Of a DNA stretch of 41,490 bases, positions 1 through 6,542 are shown in pieces. Each line of letters begins with the position of its first letter. Within the stretch, counting starts at the first letter, position 1. The notes below the pieces were generated by a model. The model saw only the letters and a list, made by a program, of their open reading frames with translations. It was not told the DNA's origin and searched no databases. The translations under genes were made by a program, and so were the position numbers. Origin of the DNA: Opitutia bacterium (lineage in GTDB: Bacteria > Verrucomicrobiota > Verrucomicrobiia > Opitutales > Coraliomargaritaceae); assembly GCA_029252625.1 (NCBI GenBank), contig JAQXBA010000073.1, positions 1 to 41,490 on the forward strand. The letters run 5' to 3'.

Positions 1-155
1 CCATCGCGCGCGGCGCCACTCAAGGCGACAAAGCACTCACCTGGCTTCAGTTGCCGAGTGTCAAAACAGAACCCTGTAATTCCCTCCGGCAATTCATTTT
101 TCTGCCAAACACCCTTTGACCAAACCGCCATATCTTGAGGATCGAACTGTATCAT
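1..155 (-). CDS. murF: MurF, UDP-MurNAc-tripeptide--D-Ala-D-Ala ligase (N-terminus only)
   Basis: The cytoplasmic ligase adds D-Ala-D-Ala to the UDP-MurNAc-tripeptide, the last soluble step of peptidoglycan precursor synthesis. Only about 51 N-terminal residues lie in the window; the rest runs off the left edge. The visible part contains GFCFDTRQLKPGECFVAL, the typical beginning of the Mur ligase N-terminal domain (a DxR motif followed by PG-FVAL). The call rests on this motif plus position directly after murE, as in most dcw clusters. The ATG at 155 overlaps the stop of a small upstream ORF in the arrangement ATGA, so its translation is probably coupled to that ORF. Being partial, it could in principle be another Mur-type ligase, but the context makes MurF by far the best choice. 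Confidence 0.88.
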   Translation of the reverse strand, partial: MIQFDPQDMAVWSKGVWQKNELPEGITGFCFDTRQLKPGECFVALSGAARD

Positions 156-298
156 AGTAATCCCCCGCGATGCGCTAAAATTGGAAGGCAATTCTCCGTC
201 ATTGCCACACCAATGCTTCGACCGCTCAGATCAATGGAAATGGCGGAACGATTATCTCGATCATCCCTGCTTGAAATGACTAAAACTACCAATGCCAC
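152..298 (-). CDS. Small ORF (48 residues) between murE and murF, unknown function
   Basis: The ORF starts at a GTG and has no family I recognise. What supports it is its layout. A textbook AAGGAGG lies inside the last codons of murE, six bases before the GTG at 298. The ORF begins right at the murE stop. Its own TGA overlaps the murF ATG (ATGA). The product begins ALVVLVISSRDDRDNRS and ends AHRGGLL; it has a short hydrophobic start but no clear membrane helix. It may be a real small protein, or a leader whose translation delivers ribosomes to murF, which otherwise has no good ribosome binding site of its own. Coding status is not proven. Confidence 0.5.
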   Translation of the reverse strand: MALVVLVISSRDDRDNRSAISIDLSGRSIGVAMTENCLPILAHRGGLL

Positions 299-299
299 A

Positions 300-1793
300 C
301 TAGGCCTCCTTAGTATTAAGTGCTTTTAAACGAATCAACTCACCCGCGACTTGACGATCGTCGAATGGAATCACCGTGCCATCGAATTCTTGGAAAGTTT
401 CATGTCCTTTGCCTGCAATCAGTACACAATCCTCTGGACCTGCGACATCCAGTGCTAACGAAATCGCACGTTTACGGTCATTGATAAACATCACGCGTTG
501 CGCGACATCTGGCGTGCAAGCCTCACGCATATCTTCAAATATTTGCTCAACTGATTCAGAACGTGGATTATCCGAAGTCGCGAACACAGTCGCCGCACCA
601 TTCAATGCAGCACCTAGCATCGGCGCACGCTTGCTGCGGTCACGATCACCGCCACAACCACACACGATGATCAATTTACCTGGAGTGATTTCCTGTAGCA
701 TTTCGCAAGCATTCTTTAATGCATCATCGGTATGTGCATAATCAACGAGCACGTTATACTCTTGGCCTGCATCGATACGCTCCATACGTCCTGGCACACC
801 AGGGAAGCTGGGCAACTCATGCAGTAGAGCAGATATATCGTATCCCTTCGCGCGACCGATCGCGAGGGCAGCAAGTAAGTTGCTCACATTGTAACGACCC
901 AGCAAAGGTGATACCACTGCAGCCCGACCTTCAGGCCAGATCAAATCAAACTCCGTGCGATCCTCAAAGAGCTGCACATTTTCAGCACGAATCAAAGCGT
1001 CCCCATTTAGCCCAAAAGTCACCGCCGACAAGCCACCAGGCAACTCTCCGTGCAAACGCCTACCGTACAAGCAATCGACATTGATCACCGCAGCTTCTGG
1101 AGCTTTGCCGATTCCACCAATAAAGAGACTTTTCTTCGCCTCATAGTAGGCCTCCATCGTCTTGTGATAATCAATGTGGTCTTGTGTTAAATTCAAAAAT
1201 ACCGCGACTTCTAGATTGAGCCCGTGCACACGCTTTTGATCAATCCCGTGCGAGCTGATTTCCATTACAGCTTCTTCACAACCGTTGTCCACCATCTGTC
1301 TGAGCAACGCATGCACATCGACCGATTCGGGAGTGGTCTTGAAAGAAGGCAGTGTGCGTTTGCCCAGGTCATAACGAACTGTACCCAACAAACCGACTGA
1401 ATCATGACCACCAAGTAAATGCTGTGTAAGCATCGTCACTGTCGTCTTACCATTGGTGCCAGTGATGCCTGCAATACGCAGCTTCTCATCCGGATTGCCA
1501 TAGAAACGGCGTGAAACTAATGCGAGTGTTTCGCGCACATCTTTGACCTGGATGAAATCGACAGGAAAATGCATTCCTAGATCTTGCTCGGTAATGATTG
1601 TTACTGCACCACGATCCGCGGCTTCTTCGACATAGAAATTACCATCCGTGCGTAGTCCGCTTATCGCAAAAAATAGTGCACCTGGAACGACGCGTCGGCT
1701 ATCAGTAATCAAACAAGTCACAGCGCGATCACCCTCGCCCTTGCGAGCAACTAGTTCGTTACCTACGATGAGTTCTTGGACACTAGGATTCAT
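300..1793 (-). CDS. murE: MurE, UDP-MurNAc-L-Ala-D-Glu--meso-diaminopimelate ligase
   Basis: The enzyme adds the third amino acid to the UDP-MurNAc-dipeptide in the cytoplasm, using ATP. With the ATG at 1793 the protein has 497 residues, normal for the family. Visible are the N-terminal DSRRV motif (residues 31-35), the ATP loop GITGTNGKTT (109-118), the lysine expected to be carbamylated in YEAKKS (about 220), and the DNPR motif (408-411), which marks diaminopimelate rather than lysine specificity. An in-frame ATG at 1907 would overlap the end of ftsI. I prefer 1793 because the family-like sequence begins there, but neither start has a clear Shine-Dalgarno. Choosing 1793 leaves an 85-bp gap after ftsI, unusual in this tight cluster, so the start is the weak point of this call. 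Confidence 0.95.
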   Translation of the reverse strand: MNPSVQELIVGNELVARKGEGDRAVTCLITDSRRVVPGALFFAISGLRTDGNFYVEEAADRGAVTIITEQDLGMHFPVDFIQVKDVRETLALVSRRFYGNPDEKLRIAGITGTNGKTTVTMLTQHLLGGHDSVGLLGTVRYDLGKRTLPSFKTTPESVDVHALLRQMVDNGCEEAVMEISSHGIDQKRVHGLNLEVAVFLNLTQDHIDYHKTMEAYYEAKKSLFIGGIGKAPEAAVINVDCLYGRRLHGELPGGLSAVTFGLNGDALIRAENVQLFEDRTEFDLIWPEGRAAVVSPLLGRYNVSNLLAALAIGRAKGYDISALLHELPSFPGVPGRMERIDAGQEYNVLVDYAHTDDALKNACEMLQEITPGKLIIVCGCGGDRDRSKRAPMLGAALNGAATVFATSDNPRSESVEQIFEDMREACTPDVAQRVMFINDRKRAISLALDVAGPEDCVLIAGKGHETFQEFDGTVIPFDDRQVAGELIRLKALNTKEA

Positions 1794-1878
1794 AGGAAAA
1801 CGACTGCCACTGTTTACTTGTTGGGCACTGGAAGTTCTAGAGTAACTCTGGCGAGAGCTAACTGAAGAGAGCAGTGTG

Positions 1879-3693
1879 CTAATTTGAAATTCGGCGAGAC
1901 CGATCATATTTAGAGTGTTCTAAAGCGAGAAATGAAGTATCCGGCTTGACTGGCCGAATACCTAGATAAGCGATACAGGCTTCCGCAATATTGCGAAAGG
2001 CTGGCGCAGAAACGGTGCCGCCATAGCCAACACCGTTCGACTGAGGGTCATCCACTACAACGGTGATGACCAAAGCAGGTGTATCGGCGGGGAAAAAACC
2101 GCTAAAAGAAGCCACGTGATGTTGGCGAGAGTACTGACCATTAATGATCTTCTGAGTCGTTCCAGTTTTACCAGCAACAGCATAATTATCGATAAAAGCT
2201 CTGCGTGCAGTGCCTTCTTTACCGACCACATCAACCAACATATTGGCAACTATTTTAGCTACTTCAGTGGACACCACACGACGCTTAGCCTTGGGTGAAA
2301 AGCGAACCACATCATTGCCTTTAGCATCAAAAACACGTTGTGCAATCAACGGTTCCATCAGCACGCCCTTATTTGCAATCACCGACATCGCACCATGGAT
2401 TTGTATCGGCGTGGCACTCACCGCATGACCCATCGGTAAACGTGTAATCGTGAGACCGTCCCAGTTTTTAACAGGATGCAATGTACCAGACACTTCGCCG
2501 CCCAAATCGAAACCAGTCTTTTCACCAAACCCGAAGGCCTGCGCGTAGTCATGCAAACGATCTTCGCCTAATACCATACCAAGGTGAGCTGCGCCGCGAT
2601 TACTCGATTTTACGACAATATCGTGCATCGAAAGTGACTCATATGTATGGTGATCACCTGGGAGTTTGAGGGAACGGCCCTTATAGCTGACACGCGCGAC
2701 GCCGGTTTGAAATATATCTGCAGGGCCGACAATCCCTTCATTCAATGCTGCGGCTGCAGGTACGATCTTGAAAGTTGAGCCTGGCTCAATCAAATCGGTC
2801 AGTGCGCGATTACGCTGCGAATCGATCGGATATTTTTTTGTATTGTAAAATTCGTTTGGATCATAAGTCGGATAATTCGCCATTGCCAAAACTGCACCAG
2901 TCGATGGTTCACTCACGATAATGCTGACACTCTGTGGATCAAATTCCGCAGCTAAACGAGCGATCTCTTTCTCGACAATGTGCTGCACCATAAGATCCAC
3001 GCTGAGTGCGACATTTAAGCCATCTGCAGGCTCCACTTCACGCTCACGAAATTGAGCCATTTCGCGACGACGACCATCGCGCTCGGTTTCGCGCCAGCCA
3101 TCTTGGCCACGCAAATAATAATCAAAAAAACGTTCGGCTCCAGTTGCCGGAGTTTCTTCGTGATTAACATAACCTAATACATGCGCAGCCAGTTGACCAC
3201 TAGGATATGTACGGCTGTATTTTCTATTTCCATACACGCCTTTGATACCCAATTCTCGAACGGACTCGTAAGTATCTTCATCCAGCCCTTTGGCGAGGAA
3301 GCCCCATTTAATAAGACTAACTTCTTTAGCACGCGCTGAACCTTTACGCGTCTTCGTATTAATCGTCTTTTTGATCTTCGCCAACGGCTGACCAATCAAC
3401 GCAGCGAGCGCTGGCAACTTCTGGTTATCTTCCTCGCGGACAGACTGCGGATCAACGCCGAGGTCGATTCTAGTATGCGTGGTCGCAAGCAAGTTACCTC
3501 GATTATCCACTACGTTACCACGACGCGCTTCGACAACTTGCACCATCTTACGATTATTTTCTACATGCTCGAGTAGCTCTTGCTGCTCCCAGACATGTAA
3601 GTAAAACAAACGCACGACCAAGACGCAGAATGCAAAAGCGATGGTAGTCGAAACAAGTGCTGCACGTGCAGTGGATACGAATGCTTTGCTCAT
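1879..3693 (-). CDS. ftsI: FtsI/PBP3-type penicillin-binding protein, division transpeptidase
   Basis: A class B penicillin-binding protein of 604 residues that cross-links septal peptidoglycan. A single N-terminal membrane helix (about residues 10-32) anchors it, followed by the PBP dimerisation domain (RRGNVVDNRG near 58) and the transpeptidase domain. All three active-site motifs are present: STFK with nucleophile Ser306, SSN at 363-365 and KTGT at 509-512. It stands between the ftsL-like gene plus a small gene upstream and murE downstream, which argues for the division enzyme rather than the elongation PBP2 or a SpoVD-like protein. No PASTA repeats follow the transpeptidase domain. The ATG lies 7 bases after the stop of the preceding small gene, so the two are probably co-translated. 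Confidence 0.95.
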   Translation of the reverse strand: MSKAFVSTARAALVSTTIAFAFCVLVVRLFYLHVWEQQELLEHVENNRKMVQVVEARRGNVVDNRGNLLATTHTRIDLGVDPQSVREEDNQKLPALAALIGQPLAKIKKTINTKTRKGSARAKEVSLIKWGFLAKGLDEDTYESVRELGIKGVYGNRKYSRTYPSGQLAAHVLGYVNHEETPATGAERFFDYYLRGQDGWRETERDGRRREMAQFREREVEPADGLNVALSVDLMVQHIVEKEIARLAAEFDPQSVSIIVSEPSTGAVLAMANYPTYDPNEFYNTKKYPIDSQRNRALTDLIEPGSTFKIVPAAAALNEGIVGPADIFQTGVARVSYKGRSLKLPGDHHTYESLSMHDIVVKSSNRGAAHLGMVLGEDRLHDYAQAFGFGEKTGFDLGGEVSGTLHPVKNWDGLTITRLPMGHAVSATPIQIHGAMSVIANKGVLMEPLIAQRVFDAKGNDVVRFSPKAKRRVVSTEVAKIVANMLVDVVGKEGTARRAFIDNYAVAGKTGTTQKIINGQYSRQHHVASFSGFFPADTPALVITVVVDDPQSNGVGYGGTVSAPAFRNIAEACIAYLGIRPVKPDTSFLALEHSKYDRSRRISN

Positions 3694-3700
3694 AAAAACC

Positions 3701-3964
3701 CTAAGCGCTGTACTTTGGTGAGTGACTGTCTTTATAGTGGCGAGCGAGCCGGCGCATGGTTCTGTCCGATGGACGCAGCGGCTCAGCTTGAATACTTTTA
3801 CTTGTATTGGAAACAGTGTGTCCCGAACGCTTCAAAATAGGATCCTGAGCCGCAGGCAGGGATTCAGTACCGCGATAATAATTAGACGTCACATGCATAA
3901 TAATAGGGATTTGCGAGTCAGCGTTGTGTGTTACGATCGAGAAATGCCAGATCCATGGATGCAT
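3701..3964 (-). CDS. Small gene (87 residues) between ftsL and ftsI, unknown function
   Basis: I do not recognise this protein. It begins MHPWIWHFSIVTH and is rich in Ser, Arg, His and Tyr with a basic C-terminus (RRLARHYKDSHSPKYSA). There is no membrane helix beyond a weakly hydrophobic start. Support comes from its signals: GGAGG sits 6 bases before the ATG, one of the best ribosome binding sites in this cluster; the start lies 47 bases inside the 3' end of the ftsL-like gene in another frame; and the stop falls 7 bases before the ftsI ATG. A -1/+1 frameshift that would extend FtsL into this frame is the main alternative, but the strong internal ribosome site favours a separate gene. A division-related role is only inferred from position. 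Confidence 0.65.
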   Translation of the reverse strand: MHPWIWHFSIVTHNADSQIPIIMHVTSNYYRGTESLPAAQDPILKRSGHTVSNTSKSIQAEPLRPSDRTMRRLARHYKDSHSPKYSA

Positions 3965-4295
3965 CGTAAGCCTCCGAGATAGCGTAAGCTCGGCCACTCG
4001 GAGCGTTGCTCTCGCGCACCCAGACAATTTGCTTATCCAACGAAGGGCGTAGCGAGTCAGCTACTTTGCCTTGAAGTACAACTGGCTGATGCATTGCAGC
4101 AATACGCTCGTCGAGATAACGCAACTTACGGACAGTTTCAGCAAGCTGTGACTCAACCTGTTGGCTACGCTTTGCAGTCCGAGAGATCTGCTGCTGCATC
4201 CAAACAATGGCAAAGCCACTTCCAACAGTGATCGCGATCATCGCGATGACAAAAAAGATAATACGGCCTCGGGCCTTTTGGGATAGATTATTCAT
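3918..4295 (-). CDS. ftsL: FtsL-like division protein
   Basis: A 125-residue bitopic membrane protein. The basic N-terminus (NNLSQKARGR) is followed by one membrane helix (about residues 13-33) and then a coiled-coil-like stretch (about 34-70, with repeated Q/R/E/L heptad character). This is the build of FtsL, which joins FtsB/DivIC and FtsQ/DivIB in the periplasm and activates FtsW-FtsI. FtsL sequences are poorly conserved, so the name rests on topology, size and the position between rsmH and ftsI. The start is 13 bases after the rsmH stop with no obvious ribosome binding site, suggesting coupling. Its last 47 bases overlap the next small gene. Confidence 0.75.
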   Translation of the reverse strand: MNNLSQKARGRIIFFVIAMIAITVGSGFAIVWMQQQISRTAKRSQQVESQLAETVRKLRYLDERIAAMHQPVVLQGKVADSLRPSLDKQIVWVRESNAPSGRAYAISEAYDASMDLAFLDRNTQR

Positions 4296-4308
4296 GGGCT
4301 AATTGTAG

Positions 4309-5274
4309 TTAGTCGTTGGAAAGCTTTCGAATCACTCGCATGCGGGCACTGCGGCTTCGTGGGTTGATTTTAATTTCTTCTTCCGTTGGTAGGATTGGCC
4401 GTGTCGAGACCATTTTTGCTTTCACAGTGCGCTCCTCGATTGGCCGGTAGTCATTGGCATGTTCAGGGCGGCCTGCCATCTTACGGCAGAAGCGCTTGAC
4501 GATACGGTCTTCGAGGGAATGAAAGCTAATTGCGGCGAGTACACCACCTGGAGCCAGACGATCAAACGCCGCTGGCAAGCATCGCTCAATTGCGCTCAAC
4601 TCATCATTTACCTCGATGCGAATCCCTTGAAACGTTCGTGTCGCTGGGTTTACCGCTTTACGCCCACGTGGAGTCGGCCCAACTGCTTCCGCAACCAAAG
4701 CCGCAAGTGAGTGCGTGCGTTGGAGCTTCCCAGTGCCGCGCGCATCGATGATCGCTTGCACGACACGACGGCAGCGTTTCTCTTCGCCATAGTTACGAAT
4801 AGCGCGCAAAAGCCCCTCTTCATCAGACGTCTCTAGGAATTCGGCACCACTGATGCCCACCGTTGGATCCATGCGCATGTCAACCGGCGCATCGTAACGA
4901 AACGAAAAGCCACGATCGGTTTGATCAAGTTGAAAGGAGGATAAGCCAAAGTCAAAAAGGATACCGTCAAACCCCGTCTCATTCAAATCAGCGAGGTCAC
5001 CGAAATTCATCGGATAGAAGCGAAACCGATCACCAAATTCATTCGTCACCAGCTTCGCACGCCCCTGCGCATCAGGGTCGCGATCGATGGCAACAAGCGT
5101 CACCGCTTCAGCCGCAGACAAGAGTGCGCGAGTATGACCACCTCCTCCAAATGTTCCATCTAGGATCTTCGCACCCGCACGCGGGGCCAACAGTTCCAAC
5201 GTCTCTCGAAACAAGACGGGAACGTGGCCACTAGACCCAGTGGGCTTCAAAGCATCATCGCCGGAAGAGCACAT
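4309..5274 (-). CDS. rsmH: RsmH (MraW), 16S rRNA (cytosine1402-N4)-methyltransferase
   Basis: The enzyme methylates N4 of C1402 in the ribosomal P site, using S-adenosylmethionine. The 321-residue length is typical. HVPVLFRETLELL (about 18-30) begins the family core, the SAM-binding signature DGTFGGGGHT follows (about 39-48), and the C-terminal block ISFHSLEDRIVKRF is the family hallmark. It is the second recognised gene of the cluster, after mraZ, as usual. The ATG at 5274 leaves 232 bp after mraZ. The first 16 residues before the conserved core are not conserved in sequence, so a somewhat later start cannot be excluded. Confidence 0.96.
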   Translation of the reverse strand: MCSSGDDALKPTGSSGHVPVLFRETLELLAPRAGAKILDGTFGGGGHTRALLSAAEAVTLVAIDRDPDAQGRAKLVTNEFGDRFRFYPMNFGDLADLNETGFDGILFDFGLSSFQLDQTDRGFSFRYDAPVDMRMDPTVGISGAEFLETSDEEGLLRAIRNYGEEKRCRRVVQAIIDARGTGKLQRTHSLAALVAEAVGPTPRGRKAVNPATRTFQGIRIEVNDELSAIERCLPAAFDRLAPGGVLAAISFHSLEDRIVKRFCRKMAGRPEHANDYRPIEERTVKAKMVSTRPILPTEEEIKINPRSRSARMRVIRKLSND

Positions 5275-5506
5275 TTACACAGTTTTGTAATAGAGAAATT
5301 GTTGTTTGCTTACGGTGTTGCGCACTTTCGCGCCGGAGCAAGGCACTGCGGACAGTGTCAGCGGATTGAAATGGGCTACGCGGAGGACTCGTAAACTGCC
5401 ACTCAGTGCGACGCTCACTGCTCGGATGCCTGAAGTAACCAGAGTTTCTGAAATTTTCACGAGAGATCGTTTCGAATATATTACGCATGGCTTGTGGTAT
5501 CTAGGT

Positions 5507-5980
5507 CTAAAGGCCGAACCGAGTGAAGACTGCAGCGCGAGTAGCTGGGTCGCTTGGCCCCTCGGCCAGAGCAGCATCTCGGAGTTCTTCGCTGTAAATA
5601 TTAAAAGTGGACATAATACCAACGAGAACAGCGCCCTTTTTAATCTGAGCATGCTGCACTAATTTATCGTTCAAATTAATGCGCCCTTGTTTATCGCAAC
5701 TGAACTGATGAGCCATGGACATCAGCTCAACAACCATGCGCTGCCCTTCGATGTCACTCGCAGGGATTGCATCAATTTTCTCCTCCAATAGAGCAATTCG
5801 CTTTGGAGAAAGCACGCTGACGAATGCCTCTGGACCCTCTTCAATACTCGGCAACGCTAAGAAATAATCCTCAGAACTACCACCCTTTGGGCGCCACGCA
5901 GAAGGCATCGTTAGCCGACCTTTGTCGTCTAAACTATGGCGAAATTCGCCAATAAAACCTCCTGTATCAAATAATCCCAT
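5507..5980 (-). CDS. mraZ: MraZ, transcriptional regulator of the dcw cluster
   Basis: A 157-residue protein of the MraZ/AbrB-like fold. It contains two copies of the SpoVT-AbrB-type half-domain, seen as [20 protein letters not shown] near the start and [17 protein letters not shown] near residue 95; each carries the DxxGR core. MraZ proteins form ring oligomers that bind TGGG repeats in front of their own gene and repress the cluster. Exactly such repeats occur 24-48 bases upstream of this ATG, so autoregulation is very likely. The start gives the canonical N-terminus ahead of the first half-domain. Confidence 0.96.
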   Translation of the reverse strand: MGLFDTGGFIGEFRHSLDDKGRLTMPSAWRPKGGSSEDYFLALPSIEEGPEAFVSVLSPKRIALLEEKIDAIPASDIEGQRMVVELMSMAHQFSCDKQGRINLNDKLVQHAQIKKGAVLVGIMSTFNIYSEELRDAALAEGPSDPATRAAVFTRFGL

Positions 5981-6003
5981 GTACGCCTATATAAACCAAT
6001 ATC

Positions 6004-6028
6004 CCCCATTTCGCCCCACTTCACCCCA
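6004..6028 (-). promoter_or_regulatory. MraZ operator (three TGGGG repeats)
   Basis: On the minus strand TGGGG occurs three times, at 6028-6024, 6018-6014 and 6008-6004, separated by exactly 5 bases, so each copy falls on the same helical face. This is the described MraZ box (direct TGGGN repeats with 5-nt spacers). A TTGACG hexamer at 6036-6031 could be a -35 element, in which case the repeats cover the core promoter; no convincing -10 goes with it. Confidence 0.88.
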
Positions 6029-6058
6029 CACGTCAAGTTTTTTTCTATAGTAAATTCA

Positions 6059-6143
6059 CAGTGAACAAGTTGTGAATAAGCGATTTAAGTCACTTTAAAC
6101 AAAGAATTTGAGTGACTTATTCACAGCCAAATAAAGTTCACTG
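6059..6143. repeat. Nested palindrome with two DnaA-box-like sequences upstream of mraZ
   Basis: Three nested pairs of inverted repeats share one centre. The outer pair is CAGTGAAC (6059-6066) with GTTCACTG (6136-6143). The middle pair is TGTGAATAAG (6071-6080) with CTTATTCACA (6116-6125). The inner pair is AAGTCACT (6087-6094) with AGTGACTT (6111-6118). The middle pair contains TTATTCACA on each strand, one base from the classic DnaA box TTATCCACA and within the relaxed consensus TTWTNCACA. A further TTTTACACA lies at 6204-6212. The block is AT-rich. It may be a regulatory target for the division cluster or simply a strong cruciform; function is inferred. Confidence 0.6.
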
Positions 6144-6542
6144 GGACCTGATAAACTCGCCAATTTTCTCACGCCTGCCCAGCTCACACCAAACCACTGA
6201 GCATTTTACACACACCGAAGTCATCAATATGGCGGTATTTGACCCAAAGCAGCTTTCCAGCACTTTCCTGTAATATCATTGATTACAGGGCTCTCAAATC
6301 GCATTATAAAGCGAAGCTCAGCATGCGCCTGCTGGCTGCAAAATGCTCAGCAACGAGCACCCTCTCGCCTCTTTTCGGTAATAGCCGCCCAACGTGGACG
6401 AATTACTCACTCTCCGGTCACTGCCGACTAACCAAACAAGCGCGGCCCGACTCCGCCAAGGCTCCGGTGAACAGAATAACAAAATACTTGGTCACTCGCC
6501 TAGCCAGGCCCATAATTCCGCAGCGGCACTGGGTGCTAAAAT

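Larger units (their letters stand above)
5981..6542. other. 562-bp intergenic region between mraZ and the M16 peptidase gene
   Basis: The right part of this spacer lies beyond the 3' end of the M16 gene and the left part is the mraZ promoter region. Apart from the MraZ operator and the nested palindrome I see no gene. Reading frames on the plus strand here have no family resemblance and no ribosome binding site. I do not recognise an RNA gene. No clear intrinsic terminator follows the M16 stop at 6543. Confidence 0.6.

Noticed and set aside
3701..4295. Frameshifted single ftsL gene
   Set aside because: The second frame has its own GGAGG at the right distance and ends at ftsI, so two overlapping genes explain the data better. 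A frameshift remains possible.
5255..5488. 77-codon frame between mraZ and rsmH, overlapping the rsmH start by 20 bases
   Set aside because: No ribosome binding site and no recognisable motif. The alternative frame 5275-5652, which ends at the rsmH ATG, starts inside mraZ and is no better.
6059..6212. Chromosomal replication origin
   Set aside because: Two DnaA-box-like sites and a relaxed third are too few. There is no dnaA, dnaN or gidA nearby and no clear AT-rich unwinding stretch of the usual kind. Kept only as a regulatory candidate.
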